Positions 63,418 through 64,000 of a stretch of 64,000 nucleotides of DNA are shown here, one piece after another. The position numbers were made by a program, and so were the translations under genes. This stretch comes from JALHST01 sp963798435 (GTDB lineage: Bacteria; Bacteroidota; Bacteroidia; Flavobacteriales; Flavobacteriaceae). The stretch covers positions 490,607-554,606 of the forward strand of contig CAWCTF010000002.1 of the NCBI GenBank assembly GCA_963798435.1, in the 5' to 3' direction. The stretch's first letter is position 1; every line of letters starts with the position of its first letter. The notes below the pieces were generated by a model. It searched no databases, was not told the origin of the DNA, and was given only the letters and a program-made list of their open reading frames with translations.

Positions 63418-63744
63418 TTAGCCGCCAACGCGTTTTACATTGAACCCTTTCTCCTTGAGGATTCCCATGATGCGATCCCGAAAATCCCCCTGGATAATTA
63501 TTTTTCCGTCTTTGTAACTTCCGCCGACGCTCAAAACGGATTTAAGTTCAGCCGCTAATTTTTTAAAATCGGAATCGGCACCCATATATCCTTCCAAAAT
63601 AGTAATCGGTTTGCCTTTTCGTTTTTCATATTTACAGATGATCGGGTCTTCCTGAAGCCAAATATCACTTTTTTTAGGTGGGGTTTCATCTTTTTCAGGG
63701 ATGTGACCGGGAAAAAGGTTCTTAAGCTGGTCTTGTAAATCCAT
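63418..63744 (-). CDS. SUI1/eIF1-like translation factor (YciH type)
   Basis: 108 residues with the SUI1 fold: KRKGKPITILEGYMGADSDF, then LKSVLSVGGSYKDGKIIIQG and the C-terminal LKEKGFNVKRVGG. The bacterial member YciH affects start-codon fidelity in E. coli. The ~40-residue N-terminal tail is family-variable. Annotated as translation initiation factor in Bacteroidetes. Gene stands alone on the minus strand, 74 bases after the stop of the cytochrome-like gene. Confidence 0.92.
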   Translation of the reverse strand: MDLQDQLKNLFPGHIPEKDETPPKKSDIWLQEDPIICKYEKRKGKPITILEGYMGADSDFKKLAAELKSVLSVGGSYKDGKIIIQGDFRDRIMGILKEKGFNVKRVGG

Positions 63745-63818
63745 TGTACTATCTGCTGGTTTTCAACGCCACGAGGCGTTTGTTCATATGTTCAAATTAT
63801 AGTATTTCCAATACTGTT

Positions 63819-64000
63819 TTATTTCAAGCGAAATTCCTGATTGGAAAAAGGTGGGATATCAGGAATTTTAATCACATTAAATGCGTGATCGGTACTTAGA
63901 TGACAAGCGTTGCACCTATTGGTCAATAGTTCAAAATTGCGCCTGAAGTTGGATTCGTTATTGTCGCGAATCGCAGTAGACAGACTATCGATAAGCGGTT
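63819..64000 (-). CDS. C-terminal part of a c-type cytochrome-like protein (partial)
   Basis: Open minus-strand frame from the window edge to a TAA at 63819-63821, about 59 residues. It contains CNACH, a CxxCH heme c attachment motif, within LLTNRCNACHLSTDH. The tail ends in PPFSNQEFRLK. The upstream part, including any signal peptide, is outside the window. A short domain with heme near the C-terminus resembles small Bacteroidetes cytochrome c proteins. The heme motif is what supports the call. Confidence 0.75.
   Translation of the reverse strand, partial: PLIDSLSTAIRDNNESNFRRNFELLTNRCNACHLSTDHAFNVIKIPDIPPFSNQEFRLK

Overview
The window comes from a member of the Bacteroidota, most likely a marine Flavobacteriaceae close to Maribacter, Zobellia or Arenibacter. 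The basis is the protein families (YdiJ-type FAD/Fe-S dehydrogenase, fused 2-oxoacid dehydrogenase E1, DUF5117/5118 metalloprotease, LVIVD lipoprotein, DUF1835, a laminarinase-like GH16 lipoprotein, TPR-HTH regulators) and the repeated Bacteroidetes promoter element TAnnTTTG just upstream of many genes. I see no rRNA, tRNA, insertion sequence, prophage or CRISPR array. Most of the window is ordinary chromosome packed with housekeeping genes.

Layout. 1-4.4 kb: the end of an unknown + strand gene, leuD-leuC and recG. 4.5-11 kb: an M1 aminopeptidase/patatin operon, a membrane protein, a degenerate OmpA-like protein, and an M20 amidohydrolase/DsrE pair. 11-22.5 kb: UvrD-type helicase, GH16 lipoprotein, NmrA-like protein, YciO, metzincin lipoprotein, canonical OmpA lipoprotein, glycosyltransferase, HsdR-N nuclease-like protein, holA and DoxX. 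22.5-28.7 kb: the E1 fusion, an M1-like protein that has lost its zinc site and carries an outer-membrane barrel, and a LOG protein. 28.7-33.4 kb: a DNA-repair block of uvrA, a TIGR03915/DUF4130 protein and a divergent LexA/CI-like S24 regulator with an operator cluster between them. 33.4-44.7 kb: GNAT, ggt, ACP phosphodiesterase, glmM, fatty acid hydroxylase, LpxL-like acyltransferase, rhomboid, LVIVD lipoprotein, TlpA-like thioredoxin and a small porin-like protein. 44.7-50.6 kb: YdiJ-like dehydrogenase, aroC, a dicarboxylate symporter and a DCC protein. 50.6-54.5 kb: a membrane-tethered TPR-HTH regulator facing a frameshifted cholesterol-dependent-cytolysin-like lipoprotein gene. 54.6-64 kb: MutS2, DUF6340 lipoprotein, DUF3307-SatD, ung, a leaderless substrate-binding protein with a nucleoside phosphorylase, DUF1835, SUI1 and the end of a c-type cytochrome gene.

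Three intergenic regions hold unexplained regulatory architecture. First, three 23-bp inverted-repeat units at an exact 29-bp period lie between satD and ung (59795-59875). Second, three TGGA-N5-TCCA-type operators lie between the S24 regulator and the TIGR03915 gene, next to or inside both predicted promoters (32568-32621). Third, TTGTCCAT repeats paired at an 11-bp period lie directly upstream of the promoter of the cytolysin-like gene (52672-52834). These, with the frameshifted cytolysin-like gene and the catalytically dead M1-barrel protein, are the parts most worth following up.
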